Assembly: GCA_018296165.2 (NCBI GenBank)
Contig: JACKQL020000018.1
Coordinates: 744,001-808,000, forward strand
Source: Termitomyces sp. T153
Lineage: Eukaryota > Basidiomycota > Agaricomycetes > Agaricales > Lyophyllaceae
Length of the DNA stretch: 64,000 bases
Direction of reading: 5' to 3'
Below, in pieces: positions 46,754 through 59,476 of the stretch. The translations under genes were made by a program, and so were the position numbers. The stretch's first letter is position 1; each line of letters opens with the position of its first letter. The notes beneath the pieces were generated by a model. It had not been told where the DNA came from. It saw nothing but the letters and a program-made list of their open reading frames with translations, and searched no databases.

Positions 46754-48585
46754 GTTACAACCCATCCCCAGACCTCTGGACCTCTCCCTGAGCAACCTCC
46801 TCTTCTCTGGAGTTCCCACCAGCACCTCTGCCCAACCCTGGTACCTGCCCTGACAATCTCTGACACTTTTCTGGAAAACCCCAGCAACTCCCCAGTGAGC
46901 CCCATCAACCCCCAACCCCTTCTGAGCTCCCAGGTACCCCTGACAGTTCTCCTGACCCCAGCATATGTTACTGACTTGTCACTACAGCCTGCCCAACCAG
47001 TCTGGAACATCCCAACAACCATGATGTTGGCCTGCATTCCTATCAGTATATCACTGCAGCCTGCTAACTGATCAGAGCCAACATCCATTGATCCCATGCA
47101 GCTCTGATGAGCCCTGCCATTGATGTGCTCTATGCCACCTGATGCCATGCAGGAAACCAAAAAGGAAGACTTAACACTAGTCACTAGATAGGGTAGCTGG
47201 CAGTAGGAAGTTAATAAAGAGGGTGAGTTAGTAATCATCCCAGATAACAAGAGCTAACAGGTGTGGAGTGAACAAGAAGTGAAAAGAGTCTTTATTGCTA
47301 GCCTAAGCCACTAGACAGTAACAAAGGTTTGCTGGGCAAAGGAAGGGGAAACTAAGTGGTGAAAGGGGAGTCAGGAAATAAAGGAGCAAGTGAAGACAAA
47401 AAGGCTGGGGAGGAGATGAACATAAACTGGTTGCTAGCCATAGTCACTAGCATTGCTAAGTTATAATAATGCAAATGGCACCCATAATTGGTACCACACA
47501 AAGTCAAAGTCGAGGTTGGAAAGACTGTTGCTAAGTCATTGTCAAGGGTGAGCAAAAGAGCAAAAGGGGATCTTGAGCTGGTAAGCTTAGAGCTAGTGAG
47601 GGAGAAATGGTACTCTGTTTGTTTTTTTTTCAGTCTCTATGTACAGGCAGTATTTATACTGTCCATAGTTATAGTATAAGAAAGGAAATAGTAGTCACCA
47701 CCAGCAACAGTGTCTGCCAAAGTGTTTATGATACATACTAAGTGTCAGTCTGGTAACCAAGTAAAAAGTCAGAAAAGTTGATATGATGCATAAAATTATA
47801 AATCATAAGAAAAGAGCATGTCCAATATCAATACCTGAAGTGTAGATGCCATTCAAGTATGTTTGTAAGCTTGACAAGAAGAATGATAAGTAAGAAATCA
47901 CATGATGATCAATATATCCCTTTTTGGAGAGGAGGCAGTGTTGTTGCCAGGAAAGTTGCTAGCAGTGGTTGCTAAGAAAGGTCTTGGCCTTGTTGTTCTA
48001 GATCCAGAGTCCAGAGTCCATGTGATGTGGCTCATGATCAATAAGTCTTGCGGTCACTAAAATCTCATGCAAAGGCTACATTGTTCCAGACCTTGGGGCT
48101 AGGCCTCATATGCTGAGTGTTGTGACTTGTGCCATGTCAATATAATCAGCTGCTGTCCAATAAGAAATGCCAAAAATGGTGCTCAGTGACAAGTGGGTCT
48201 TATCACTGCCAGACCCACAGTCCTTGAAAGAAGTCCAGTAGTTATATATAAGTTGTAGGGTAATATCTGCTATAGTAGTCTTGATATTACCTACTTGCAT
48301 CTGTTTCTGTGACATCTTGGTTTCCTGGTCATGTCTCTATCTCTATTTCTCCTTTTGTTCTTGTCTCATATCAAGTCTGTTTTGTCCTTGTCTCTATCTT
48401 GTCTCAACTCCATCTTGTCTTGCCCATCTCAGTTTCCTTTCATGTTGCCTGATTTCCTTTCAACTCTAACTCTGTTCTGATCTCTGTACATATCTCTTTT
48501 CATACATTTATGACTCTGTACATTCATATCCCTTTATCTAGCCAACCTCCAGACCACCTAGCCCCTTCTTACTCCCTCACTGTCT
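46754..48585 (+). repeat. LTR related to 32,826-33,969, split by another LTR
   Basis: 46,754-47,140 starts TGTTACAACCCATCCCCAG and matches the first part of the solo LTR at 32,826, including the block ending tcactgcagcctgc. The match resumes near 48,200 with gttatatataag, cttgatattacct and the pyrimidine-rich tail to about 48,580. The interruption is the element B-type LTR at 47,270-48,095. The right end is not clean. Confidence 0.45.
47270..48095 (+). repeat. LTR of the element B family, plus orientation (solo)
   Basis: Matches the reverse complement of 23,110-23,780 throughout, from ttattgctagcctaagcc to ggctacattgttccagacc. No gypsy coding sequence follows, so it is a solo LTR. Together with 23,110-23,780 it forms a long inverted repeat about 24 kb apart. 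Confidence 0.6.
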
Positions 48586-48589
48586 CAAC

Positions 48590-49019
48590 TCCCAGGCCTG
48601 ATGGGTATATTGTACCTGCACATAATATATTATTGTTGATCATTGATCCTTCTACTACCAGGCCCAATTAGTCAATAGTTTGTAGTAATTGGCCTCTGCT
48701 TTGTCATATAGGCTGTAGTCAGCAGCCTTTGACTTAGTCATAGGTACTTAGTTATCTAGTAGCCTTGTAGTATATAGGCAGACCTGGGGATAGGATATCC
48801 CCAGTCTGGACAATAGCATTGCTTCTGGGTTTAATTAGTAGCATAACTGTAGGCTTAGCCAATGTGGCCCCTTGCCTTGCCTTGCCCTCTGCCTTTGCCT
48901 CTTATTGGTTGCCCACTGCTTGCCCACTATGCCTCTGACCAGCTTGCTTCTTGACTGGATGGTAAGGATGTGAGTAGTGAGCCTGGCTTAGACTATCCAT
49001 GGCTGACATCCCCTTACAG
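48590..49019 (+). repeat. Degenerate LTR, family of 50,756-51,233
   Basis: Shares the block around gcagacctggggataggatatcc with the complete copy and ends tccccttaca at 49,019. The left end is not canonical, so it may be truncated. Confidence 0.45.
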
Positions 49020-49690
49020 AGACTTGCATGGCAACAGGTGCAGAAACCTGAGGCCCAGATGTTAGGCTTGGATCTGGCATTATGGCCATAAAAGAATTAG
49101 CTTGAATACTGAGTCAGTATAGGATTGAAGAATAGATCTTGCTTACAGTTGTTGTCATTGTCATTGTCATCAAACTCAAATACTGGGACTCCATTTAGTG
49201 GCAATCATATCACACATGGAAAAATTCAGGTGTTCATCAGGGGCAGGAGGCATGTCATCCTTCCACTTATCAGTTGGATTATCAAACATCCCTTTCATAT
49301 GATGTGGATGAGGTGTGTTGGATTTTGGCTAAGATTTGCCAAGCTTTGTTGCCAAGACCTAATACTTGCAATGATGTTCTGCTATTGTGAGCTTATTGAT
49401 GGAGAATGTTGTGAGTTATTTTGAAATCAACAATGATGACACTAAACTAAAGTGAGTTACTAAAAGCTCAAACAATCTAACAGTTATTCAATTTATTTTG
49501 CAGAGATTCTTCATATGTCTTATCTTGTTGGATAGCTTTCTATGGACTGCCCATTGATCCTCCTTGATCTGGATGACATATATTTGGTCTCATTCTTATT
49601 ATCTGTAAGGAGACAGTCACCTTTAGGATTGTTTGACTCTATTACAGGCTCAATCTGAGGTTGATCCACCATTCTATGTCATCTGACATA
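49020..49690. other. Decayed repeat sequence, no gene
   Basis: CG-poor and without a recognised protein. It may contain remains of the KDZ-like gene whose start lies at 50,501 (minus strand). Confidence 0.25.
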
Positions 49691-50119
49691 TTGTCTGTCA
49701 TGCCCTACACTCTTCTGTCCCCATAAGTCACCTTCCATGAATCACATGTTCAGACATGACTCAGTATAGATTATTGTTAGTCAGTCATGTTTGCTCACAT
49801 ACTGCAGCCCAATGAGTAGTATAATGTTAGTCATCATTACTAGCAATGTAATATATATGGTGGTCTGCAGTATATAATATCTTCAGACTGAACATTAATA
49901 GTGTTCACTAGGTCTATCCATTCAACTGACTAACTATAAGAACCTCCAGTGTTGCCCCCTTACTTAGCTTGTTGCACTTGCCTCCTGCTGGACTCTTACT
50001 TGCCTTTCTTGTGGACCTGGTTATCCAGGACTACTTGCTCCAGCCCTTCAACTCTCACTTGCTGCTCATGTTGTCTTTATTTGTCAGATATACACTGCAG
50101 AGTGCACCTTGCCCTTACA
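49691..50119 (+). repeat. Degenerate LTR, family of 50,756-51,233
   Basis: Matches the complete copy around tataagaacctccagtgttgcc and the following pyrimidine-rich stretch. It ends ccttgcccttaca at about 50,118. The start is approximate. Confidence 0.45.
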
Positions 50120-50149
50120 TACATCATCTCAGGAAGCTTCTCATCCAGT

Positions 50150-50501
50150 AGATAAACACATTCACTGGGCTCTTGTCAAATATTGCCCACATTTTTTTGT
50201 TGATGTATTAAGTCACAGCCTTCCAGTTCTCAGCACAAGGGACAGCTACATTGAGTGTGTTACCATTAGTAGGATCTCCAGCATTGCCATTGGATGCAGA
50301 TTCATCTTAATCAGTTGACAGTTGTTTTGTGTCCACAGGAGGTGAGTGCTTGGCCATTGTTTTTACTTCATTCACAAATTGGTTTACAAAGTCATTGCTC
50401 AGATAAAAATTGTTGTCTTCAAAGCTTTTCAGATCACCCACTTGATGTTCTCCTACAAGACTGACTCTCTTCAATGAATCATTCCTGTCCATTACAAACA
50501 T
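50150..50501 (-). pseudogene. KDZ-type transposase fragment, minus strand
   Basis: The minus strand reads MDRNDSLKRVSLVGEHQVGD and NNFYLSNDFVNQFVNEVKT, then ENWKAVT and KKMWAIFD. This order (a D-x-x-x-S-L-K-R segment, a Y/F-L-x-x-x-x-V segment, then W-K-A and K-K-M-W-x-I-F-D-E) is what I recall of KDZ (Kyakuja-Dileera-Zisupton) transposases of basidiomycetes. It is cut by the LTR at 49,691-50,119. Confidence 0.45.
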
Positions 50502-50755
50502 TCAGTAGAAATCAAGGGCAGCTTGTCTTCAAGCTGTCAACTTTGTCAATGCCAAGACAAACACCTTGAATTGAGTCAGCCAACACACCACATTGCAGCA
50601 AGGAGGATAAGCATTTATAATTCTCCATTACATCCAAGTTCCTTAGCAACCTGTTGATCAGCTATGTGGAGGATTGTGTGATACATGTTAAAAGCATTTG
50701 ACAATGTATTCCAATGTTGTCAATGATAAGCAATCTGCTAGAGAATCAACACAAC

Positions 50756-51233
50756 TGTAAGGGGACGACCCTTATTAGGTAACTCCAACTCTATCTGGCC
50801 TTAGTCATAGGTATAGCATCATCTCTAGCATATCTGATCAACCAGCTGCCAAGCCCCTGCACCCTCCAATCAGTAGTAGTCAGCCCTTCATAGTCATTGG
50901 ACCCTATTTCTCTTTTTGATGTATTGTTAGTAATTACTGTTTAGCATACCCAGGCCACTTACCACATATAGCATTAGTCATAGTATAGCCATGGATGTAG
51001 TATATAAACTGGTCTGCAGGATAGAATATCCTCAGACCAAACAATAGCAGTGTCTACCTGGCCTATCCACTAGATTGACTGTAAGAGCCCCAGCATTGTT
51101 ACCTTAGCCTTGCTTGCTGTGCTCGCCTGCTTGCCAGACTCTTAGCTGCTTGTACTGCCCTTTGACTCTCACTCACCACCTGCATCACTTGTCATCACTG
51201 GGTTTATCTGCAGTTGTGCTCGATCCCCTTACA
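50756..51233 (+). repeat. Complete solo LTR with target duplication
   Basis: 478 bp with 10-bp inverted ends TGTAAGGGGA / TCCCCTTACA, flanked by acaac at 50,751-50,755 and 51,234-51,238. It has a TATA-like tatataaa near 51,000. Confidence 0.88.
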
Positions 51234-51238
51234 ACAAC

Positions 51239-51720
51239 TGAGAAATAGTCCTACAGATGGCATATGCTAGCATGGACTTTTCTTATAGATTGCTGACATG
51301 ATAAGATCAGGAGAGCTGTGCATATATCTTCACAATTTTAATAATACAGCACCTGATGTGTTAGCATGCAGGGCAAAATATCTTTTGACCATCATTGCCA
51401 AGGCACTGGAACTTATTCCACCAGGATTTTTCAGTGCTTATGACATTGGTTGTGTTTAGTCCAGAAGTTCCCTTGCCAAGTTGTTTAAGGTAAGGAACAA
51501 AAATGCCCTTGTTGCATTAATGTGTTTCATGGCTATTCTCTGCAGCATGTGAATTAGATGAACACTAACTACATACTATGCAGGCATCAATTTCAATGTT
51601 CTTCTTTGCAACATGGTCTTAAGTATTCAATGCTGACAAAAGGCTACCTGTGCCAAGATCTCAGTTAGCAATAAATGGGACTTTCAGCTTTCAGCTTCAC
51701 TTTCAATTAATGACTACATC
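51239..51720 (+). pseudogene. KDZ-type transposase fragment, plus strand
   Basis: The plus strand reads IADMIRSGEL at about 51,280-51,310. After an intron-like gtgcat...gcag segment it reads AKYLLTIIAKALELIPPGFF, SAYDIGCV and SRSSLAKLFK (to about 51,490). The Y-D-I-G-C motif is typical of KDZ transposases. It is in the opposite direction to the fragment at 50,150-50,501, so it is a second copy or an inverted piece. Confidence 0.5.
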
Positions 51721-52919
51721 ACAAAGAGTGTATTATTGGCTATCTGTCTAAAATCTAGAATTTTGGAAGTATGTGTGTATGAGCTACAAAGAAGGCAAAC
51801 AGGCATAAGAATACAGGGAGAGATGGTACAAGAAGGCAAGGTCCAAAGAGCTCCAAGGTAATCAATGATTTGTCGGCATCGCTCCAAGACTATGACCCCC
51901 ACAGGCAAATCAGGCAGCCATAATGCTGCTACTGTAAGCTTACAGTTAGCCGCTGAGACAAATGAATCAATTAGCCGAGCAGGGGTAGAGATACACAAAA
52001 AAAATCTGCTGTACCTGTCAAAGTGTGGATTTCCATCTTGTTGAGAAGCATCCCTGGAATGATGTTGATGCCAGTAGGATACGCAATATTAGTTACACTA
52101 TCTATCCTTGCATTGTGAATTCAAATGGGCACAAGGGCCGATCTAGTTTCTCAAAAAACTCAGCCTTCAAAGGCAGGAAGAGACATGATTTCATACTCAA
52201 TCTCGATCCAATTCAACCGACCTTCAACCGTACCCAGTTGGCCTTCAACTGCACACAGTCGGCCTTCGATCCTGTTTAGACTATTCATAATGGTATTGAA
52301 TATATTCTAAATAACAATGCAACAAATCAGGCCCTCAGTAAATTCAGTGGAATTGACATAATTTCAACTACAGATACTTACCTGAATGAGCACATCAGGC
52401 AAATGCGCGATCTCTGATGCTGCGGGTATGCAGGCCCTACACGGCGGTTAGCAGCCCTTGTGACAGCACAACAAAGTTCGGCTGCCGATGCACGGGTGCG
52501 AGGATAGCAAGGGGCTGAGGGAGCGGGATAGGGGGCTGACCAGGTTGTGCTGGGGGCTGACCAGGTGGGGGCTGATTCATGCTATGGGGAACTGAGCATT
52601 GGTAAAGCTATCAGATACAACGGAAGAACGAAACAAAGAGTGTGTACTTATAGAATGAAATAAGTTACAACTGAAACAACCGACGAGATTAGATTACGGT
52701 GATTCCGACAAAAGTGCACGTGATCGCGGCGTCAACCCGATTCGGTGAAGATACCCAACGTCCGCGTGTAGAAGAGCACCTACGACTTTTGCAGGAGAAC
52801 GAACGCGTGGCCCCAAGGATAGCATCCGGAACTTGGTCATTGGTGAGACCGTCGGGATCTTCGGCGTATATACATATCAAAAGGAGTCCCGTTCATTTCT
52901 AGCAAATCCAACAAACGCA
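51721..52919. other. Repeat-to-gene boundary and GST promoter region
   Basis: CG reappears from about 51,850 and is frequent after 52,380. No gene is supported. A TATA-like tatatacatat lies near 52,867-52,877, about 45 bp before the GST ATG. Confidence 0.4.
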
Positions 52920-53906
52920 ATGGCTACTCAAGAAATTACTCTTTACACTGCCAAGGTACCCGGGATTGTAGTATTATATGTGTAGTTTAAACCGATCGTC
53001 CTTACAACCTTACAAGGTCTGTCCCTATGCTCATAGGGTGAGTTTCCGATGGGTTTACCTCAACCTCTCCGTTCCTCACAGTGACACGTACATTACACAG
53101 ACCGAACTTGCCCTTGAAGAGTCTGGGCTCCGATACACCCCTTTCGAGATTGATCTCCAGAACAAACCCGAATGGTACGCAATCAAAGTAAACCCGGCAG
53201 GCAAGGTCCGTACGCGTCCCAGTTGCGCACATTCTAAACTTGGTTACGCAGCTCAACTTACAACGACATTCATTTGCATTGTAGGTACCCGCACTTGCCT
53301 ACGGCGGCCCCAGAGTCCCTCCCGACCAGCCCTCCTCCGAATCTACCAAACTCTCGGAATCCCTCATCATTGTCGAGTTCATCGCAGACCTTGCCGGCCC
53401 AGGCAAACTCCTTCCTATCGATCCCATTCTTCGCGCCAAAGCCCGATTTTTCATCGACACCGTAGCAAACACCATCGGCTCCGCCTTCAGCGCCGTCGCT
53501 ATGCGCGGCGAGCCTACGCAGAAGATCCCTGCTGCCATAGAGAAGATACAGAGTCTCTTGCCTGTTGAGAATTATGCTGTTGGGGAGTTCACTATTGCGG
53601 ATATTGCGGTCGCGCCGTTCTTTGCGAGGTGCGAGGTGTTCCTTGATCATGGCATTGGGCTCTTTGAGGAGGGGACGGGACGGAATGTGCTCGAAAGCTT
53701 GAGGATGGATCCAAAATTCGAGAGATATCGCAGGTATTGGCAAGATCTTCAAGCTAGGGAGAGCTTCAAGAAGACTTTTGATCGTGTAAGTTTCGCTTCA
53801 AAGTATTTTGCAAGACTGAATTGAACTCATGGGTCAATCAAAGGATAATTTCCGAGCCTCTTTCACCAAGAAGATTGCTGGTCTCCGTGCTCAGCAACAG
53901 GCATAG
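52920..53906 (+). CDS. Omega-class-like glutathione S-transferase
   Basis: Five exons, 52920-52955, 53017-53037 (21 nt), 53101-53205, 53285-53785 and 53844-53906, giving 241 aa. The short exon 2 carries VCPYAHR, the catalytic-cysteine motif (C-P-Y/F-A) of omega-type enzymes, in place of the Tyr/Ser of other classes. The thioredoxin fold continues with LRYTPFEIDLQNKPEWY, NPAGKVPALAYGG and SLIIVEFIADL. The helical C-terminal domain has ARFFIDTVANTIGSAF and VGEFTIADIAVAPFF. No targeting signal is seen, so it is probably cytosolic. Family members reduce or deglutathionylate phenolic and other adducts; a role in detoxifying plant compounds is inference. Confidence 0.9.
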
Positions 53907-54434
53907 AGAATCATGAGACGTAATTGGGTTAGACATTGAAATGTATTTTCAACCTTGTTCAAGCATCAATATTGACAGAGGGGCCAGAGAGACGATTTCA
54001 ACGGTTCGCCTATATTGCGAACGTGAAGAGCTTGCTTCACGGTCATGAAGTACAACTTGTTATTTATAAATTTCAGGCCAGCATTTCACTCTTCGGCATT
54101 GGTTCAATAGGTCTCAAGCGCAAGGGTACCGAGTTAGATCGATGTGAGGCCTCATAACGGGAACCATGTAACGATATTGTAAGCCAAGTGATTCGGCCAT
54201 ATGGTCGTAAAGTATCAAAAGGACAAAGGTCGCAAAAATTCTTTCAGAACCTTGCAGCTCAAGTTTTCTTTTTTCGACCGTGGAGAAAACAGAATCTTAC
54301 TTTCTGCTCTGCAGTATGTCTGTCTTTATCTAGCGACAAAGGCCTTGATCAACAATGCAGCAGGCGTTCCACTTTTTCGCTGAGCACAGTCATTGTTCCT
54401 GAAGGCTTAGATCCTGTCAAATGGGCTCGATTCC
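53907..54434. other. Intergenic, no gene seen
   Basis: Short open frames only. None shows a recognised motif. Confidence 0.3.
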
Positions 54435-55083
54435 ATGACAGCCCTCCGAGAAGTCCGTTCTCATAAGGAAACCGGTTGGCATCCTGACCTTCAAACGATC
54501 TCGGTCTATCGACAGTGGACGGCACACTCGTCGCATAGGCTTATCGCTTGGGCATTGCAACATCTGGGAATTTCTCGGCACATTATAGCGTTTCCAGGGC
54601 TCAACCCATATTGGAGTGCGCGTCCAATCCGGGAATCTCCGACTGACAGCATGGCCCCGCTTACTAACAATGATATCTTCGTGCTCCTCCAATCCTTTAC
54701 TGCGGAGCTATTGGTGAGCTCCATTACAGAGGATACATTGATTGATAGCCTCAAATCTTTGAACGAATGGTTCCCTGCTATAAAATACCTTGATCTTATT
54801 GTAGAGGATGCAGGATCATATGAGGTGCGTTAGGATTCTAGTACATGCGAAGTCGCAACTCATGATCTTCAGCCTTCTACAGTCCTCTCTACGGCTTTGT
54901 CATTACTGCCAAGACTCGCCACTCTCAGAACGAAGTTTTTCAATAAAACGGAGTTGATAGGCGTAAGCTCATAAAAAGAGCTTCAGTTGGCGGATTTATG
55001 GGCCGAAGGTTCTCCAAAGTCGAGGGAAATTACCTTTTTGAGTGTCGCAACAAAGGATCCCAAATTTGGAGTCTCCATATGTC
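54435..55083 (+). pseudogene. F-box/leucine-rich-like protein relic
   Basis: The open frame reads TEDTLIDSLKSLNEWFPAIK and YLDLIVEDAGSYE. After an intron-like gtgcg...cttcag at about 54,830-54,877 it reads PSTVLSTALSLLPRLATLRT and ELQLADLWAEGSPKSREITF. The layout resembles the C-terminal part of the large agaric F-box-like families. A TAA lies after GVSS, and no F-box or convincing start is present, so I treat it as a relic. Confidence 0.35.
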
Positions 55084-55927
55084 TGGTTTGACAAACCTTG
55101 AGACGGGTATGTGCAGCCAAGGTTTCTATTCCATTTTGGCGATCTGAACACCCGTACTGTCATCCTACTAGAATCGATACTTTCCAGGAGGAGGATTCGT
55201 GCTGGCGCTTCCCTTCATTTTTTCATTGCGCCGATCACAGCCAATTTCGTGCATGGTTGAACGGTTTGCCTATATGTGGGACTTGTCCTATCCTTTCTGT
55301 CAATGTCAGTTCGACGACTTTTGAATTACAACGGAATATGACAGGAGTGTTCGAAAGAGAGTTTATCAGCTTGGCAGTTCATCCAATAGTTGTGACATGC
55401 TCATGCCTTGATCACCAACATACTCAACAAGAATTCGCCCCTCTATAAATCAGATCAACCGTTTCCAGGTCTGATCAAAGCCGGCAAGTTTCTTTTGGAT
55501 TCCAAGAAACAATCCGTCCACAAGGGACTTCCATACTCAGTGTTCAGTCAGTAATTGTGCATGGCGAACGGGCACCCGGTGCGATAAGAAAGAAATGTCC
55601 ATCCACTGGTAGGTGTCGAGCAAGTCTAGAAAGTTGCGAGATAATGGGAAGTATCTAGATGACGCTATTGCTATGGAGAGCTAGATATAAGTATTCCCTG
55701 CCAGATACGAATGAACAGTCTGAATTGTTCTCTGATTCTAGATGGGATACCATCTTATTGACGAAGTGGCTCCTAAGAGAGTGATCAAAATAAACCGCCG
55801 GAAGAGGCTCGTCACCTTACCTAGACGAAGTCTTGAAGTTAGCTTATAAGAATGTGCTGGAATGGGACCGTGGTGAGTTATTGTGACTATGATAGTAAGT
55901 ACTCGTCTCCACTGTATCTTGAATGTC
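55084..55927. other. No supported gene
   Basis: An open frame at 55,098-55,448 has no recognised motif. The rest is intergenic up to the stop of the MATE gene. Confidence 0.3.
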
Positions 55928-58296
55928 CTACCGACTCTCCTCATCCCTCTCATGTCCGTGCCCAGAATATAGTCGTTCTGCCCTATCCTGCTCCTCCTTC
56001 AGTCTCTTTATGACCTTCCGCACCTCCCTATTCCAATCCGTGTGGACACACAACAACGTCCCAAAGAACGAACAATACACGAGTGAAACTGTAAGTCCAA
56101 TCCATAGTCCGTGAACACCCATATCCCAACTGAATGCGAGCCAAATTCCGAATGGTATACCTACATAGAAGCCTGATTCAGTAGGGATGATAGCCTGACG
56201 AGAGTTGAACTTACCAATAACATAATACGAAGTAAGATTCAACAATGCTCCTGTAACCTATACCGGGATCAGTTATCAACTATTATATTCGGAAAATATC
56301 AACGATGGAACTAACCTGCTTTCCTCTCGCCCTCAAAATTCCATCAGTGACCGCCGCATTGCCATCGAAGACCTGGAAGAGGGCAACGAGCGGTAGAATG
56401 GACGCTACGAGCGATACCACATCTAAATATCGGATCAACGATGTCGGACATATACAAAACAGAACACACCTGGATCGCTATTGAATAGATACGCCCAATT
56501 GTCTTTGAAAATGATAAATATCATGCTAGGAAATACCAAAGAATGGCATCTTCGGTCTTCATGCGACATAAGCGAGATGAGTTACCTGGTAGCCACAGAA
56601 AGTATCAACGCCATGATAATAGACGTATTCGATGCAATGCTCGCCCGTTTCGCATTTCCCTCCCCAAGAAGATTCCCAATCCTATCCTGCATCAACTAAC
56701 TGCCTCAATCAACTTAACGGTAGACCAAACTCACCTGACCGACGTCGCAACTGACAATGCAAATGGGACCTGAAAGGTCATAGAAGCAGACGAAAGCAGC
56801 ACTGACTGTGTCGCAAGCGCTACGGGCCCCAATAAGCTCGCCGCGATCGCAACCAATTCCCACGCCCACCACTCCGACGCTGTCTGTCCCACGCCAGCGA
56901 GTCCTAAATGCAGCAGTACCCCAAGGCTCGTGAACATTCTCCTACTGAGGGGGTACCATGCTGTCTTGGGTACGTAGAACACTCCACATGCGATCGACAT
57001 GAGTGCGACAAGGTTGAACGAGATTGCTGTTGCAATAGGGGCGCCGATGAACCCGAGTCGAATGGATGGCGGACCCCATACTAGGATTGTAATCAGAGTT
57101 TTTCTGAGTTAGATGAGTAAGGAGACGTACCTAGAAAGTAGTTGAGAATGACGTTGATTGGTGCGACAATCAAATTAATTCGCGTCGATATGGCGAAGCG
57201 GCCTTAGAAGGCAGGAAATGAACGTCGAGGCTTTTTTGGTTACACCAACACACCTTAGAAAACACATACCTTGAGACTGGAAATACCGTCTGTGCGTACG
57301 CGTGTCAATTATCCTTTTCGAATGAAATAAAGAGTCAACGTACTGATTTACACAGTTGAAGGCATAAGCTACCTCAACGTCAACTTTGTAATTTCTGGGT
57401 GAAGATATCACCACTCATACCCGGAAGACCTATGGACGCCCAACGTAGGTACACCGCTGCGAGTTGTGCGACCTCTGGATCTTGCCTAAGCGTAAGCAGT
57501 AAGGGCTCAGCGTTGAACCAGATGAAATACATTGGCTAAAATTAGATACGCATAGGGTCACGATGTATGACAGTCAACTGACACCACTGGTAACATAAGA
57601 GATGCCGTACTTACAAATAGCAAGAAGATCATTACGACAACTAAATTAAAGCGGCACGACAAAATCGGTTAGTTTAGGCCTTCAAAAGATGACAACTCAG
57701 CAAAGAGCCAACTCACGCATTCGTTGGGTCCAGAGACCTACCAATTGTGGCTGAGAAGACGTCCATGTGGAAGGGAGAATAGTGTCAAGAGCGCTCGCAA
57801 AGCCCTGTAATATGCTGAAGGCGGTAACGTTGGCAGTCATAGAGCCAAGAGTAATGGCAGCAAGAGCGGTAGTGGAGAGATGGCCAATGGAGATGACAGG
57901 GACCATAACAAGACTGAATTCGAGGGCGTGTGTTCTAAAATGATGAAACAGTGAAAAGGAAGTAAATGGGCAAAGATATGGACGACCGTACCCAAAGACA
58001 GGAAGGGCATAACGAGTAAGAATACGGAGTTCCTCCCAGAAGGTGTAAACAATCCAATCGTCGTCATTAAGAAATTTATTGATTCGTCGTATAAGAGGTT
58101 TCAAGAGAGGCGTGTTCTCCGAGGGTGGTTTACTAATGAGAGGCGTAATTTGATGTATGTTAGTCGAGTTCTTTGGACTTGAAGACATCCTGCGGTTCTG
58201 CTCGTCCTGCTTGTCGCCAGCTCGAAGGCCAACATATCGTGAAAAAGCAAAGTCTGCAGGGAGTGATACAGGGCCATTGTAGAGAGTCGATGACAT
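55928..58296 (-). CDS. MATE-family multidrug/toxin efflux transporter, copy 1
   Basis: Minus strand from ATG 58,296 to TAG 55,928, about 13 exons with introns near 50-65 nt at the same places as copy 2. The cytosolic N-tail (NTPLLKPLIRR) is followed by roughly twelve membrane segments: EELRILTRYALPVFG, VMVPVISIGHLSTTALAAIT, FASALDTILPSTWTSSQPQL, INLIVAPINVILNYFLV, GPPSIRLGFIGAPIATAISF and others. SVATSVRIGNLLGEGNAKRA and GNAAVTDGILRARGKQVTGA are typical of fungal MATE proteins. It ends in a charged His-rich tail (SGHGHERDEESR). MATE proteins export drugs and metabolites using H+ or Na+ gradients at the plasma or vacuolar membrane. Splice sites checked on the 3' half are intact. Confidence 0.9.
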
Positions 58297-59476
58297 GATT
58301 TGATGAAGACTCCGCGATTAGCTCGTCGTACTTTTAAATCCGGTTCTTCGACCCAGCGGCTCACAGTGAATTCATCAAGACATCCAGCCATTTCCAGCCC
58401 TGAGTACACAATTTCAGCCCTAAATTACACAAATATGTGCATTCAAAGATTTCCTTTCTGGGGACGCGATTTTGATTCCGAGTAGCGTGTACACGGAGAT
58501 ACAAACAAAACAGGAAGTAACCTTGAGAACTTTTCAATCTAATTAGGAACGCGTCGTCACATGTACGGCCCGCAGCGCGTCGAAGCGTGACCACAAGCGG
58601 ATAAGATGTTGAGTAGCATGAAGCTTGATCGGGTCGGGTTAGCGTCGACATGTATAGTAGGTGTAAAACAGGCTGAGCAGCTTTGTGGGGGTTGAGGTGC
58701 TTGTATTGAGGAATGCACGAGGCTGTGTACTCGATACAGTTGTGTACGACACTGATGGCAGTAGAATGGAATTCCACCTATTAACGGCGACGACGATCCA
58801 GTCCATTACAATCCATGACAGATAGGACCGTTGTGAGAAAGAGTCGCCCAGTCTCAGTCGGATAGAAATCCAAAGGAGGGCGTGGATCACTGGTCAAAAG
58901 TGCGCAGATAATGCATGATGGTCGCATTGGAAGTAGTACCGGAGAAAGTCAACCAAATGTCGAAGCATGCCAATGGCCAGAGGAACGTAATGACGCTGGC
59001 TGGGGCGAATGTGCGTTGAACGTTGAGCTGCTTTGGACCGAATGTTATCGTTAGTAGTCAAGCGTCAAATCTGTGCGTGGACGCTCTAAGAGAAGCCCCA
59101 GCCCTCACTGCCCCAGTCCCACTGCCCCCCATTCCCAACCAGCTGTCATCGGTGATGGATTGATGGCCACCATGACCTCGACATCTTATCTTATCTGCTT
59201 ATGCAATCCATGATATCACGCGTTAACGTGCTTCTTAGTGTGCCGCACGCATATTTCACTCGAACTTCTGATGGCTGGAATCGCGCAAAAATTTCGCAGA
59301 CTCGCCGGGGTACTTGCTTTCGAACGGAAGTTCCAGTTGCCTACTAAGGCTGCGTCAGCAGAGGCCGGGCGAGATCCGTGAGCTGACATAAGCCGGTGAT
59401 GACTCTGGAGCAAAGATTTGCCACAAGTTGTATACATGTAAAAATTGCGTCTGGAGCTTGTTGATCAGTGTCCGTC
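58297..59476. promoter_or_regulatory. Shared divergent promoter region of the MATE pair
   Basis: 1,180 bp between the two ATGs with no supported gene. Both genes are read outward from it. No strong TATA box was identified on either side. Confidence 0.4.
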
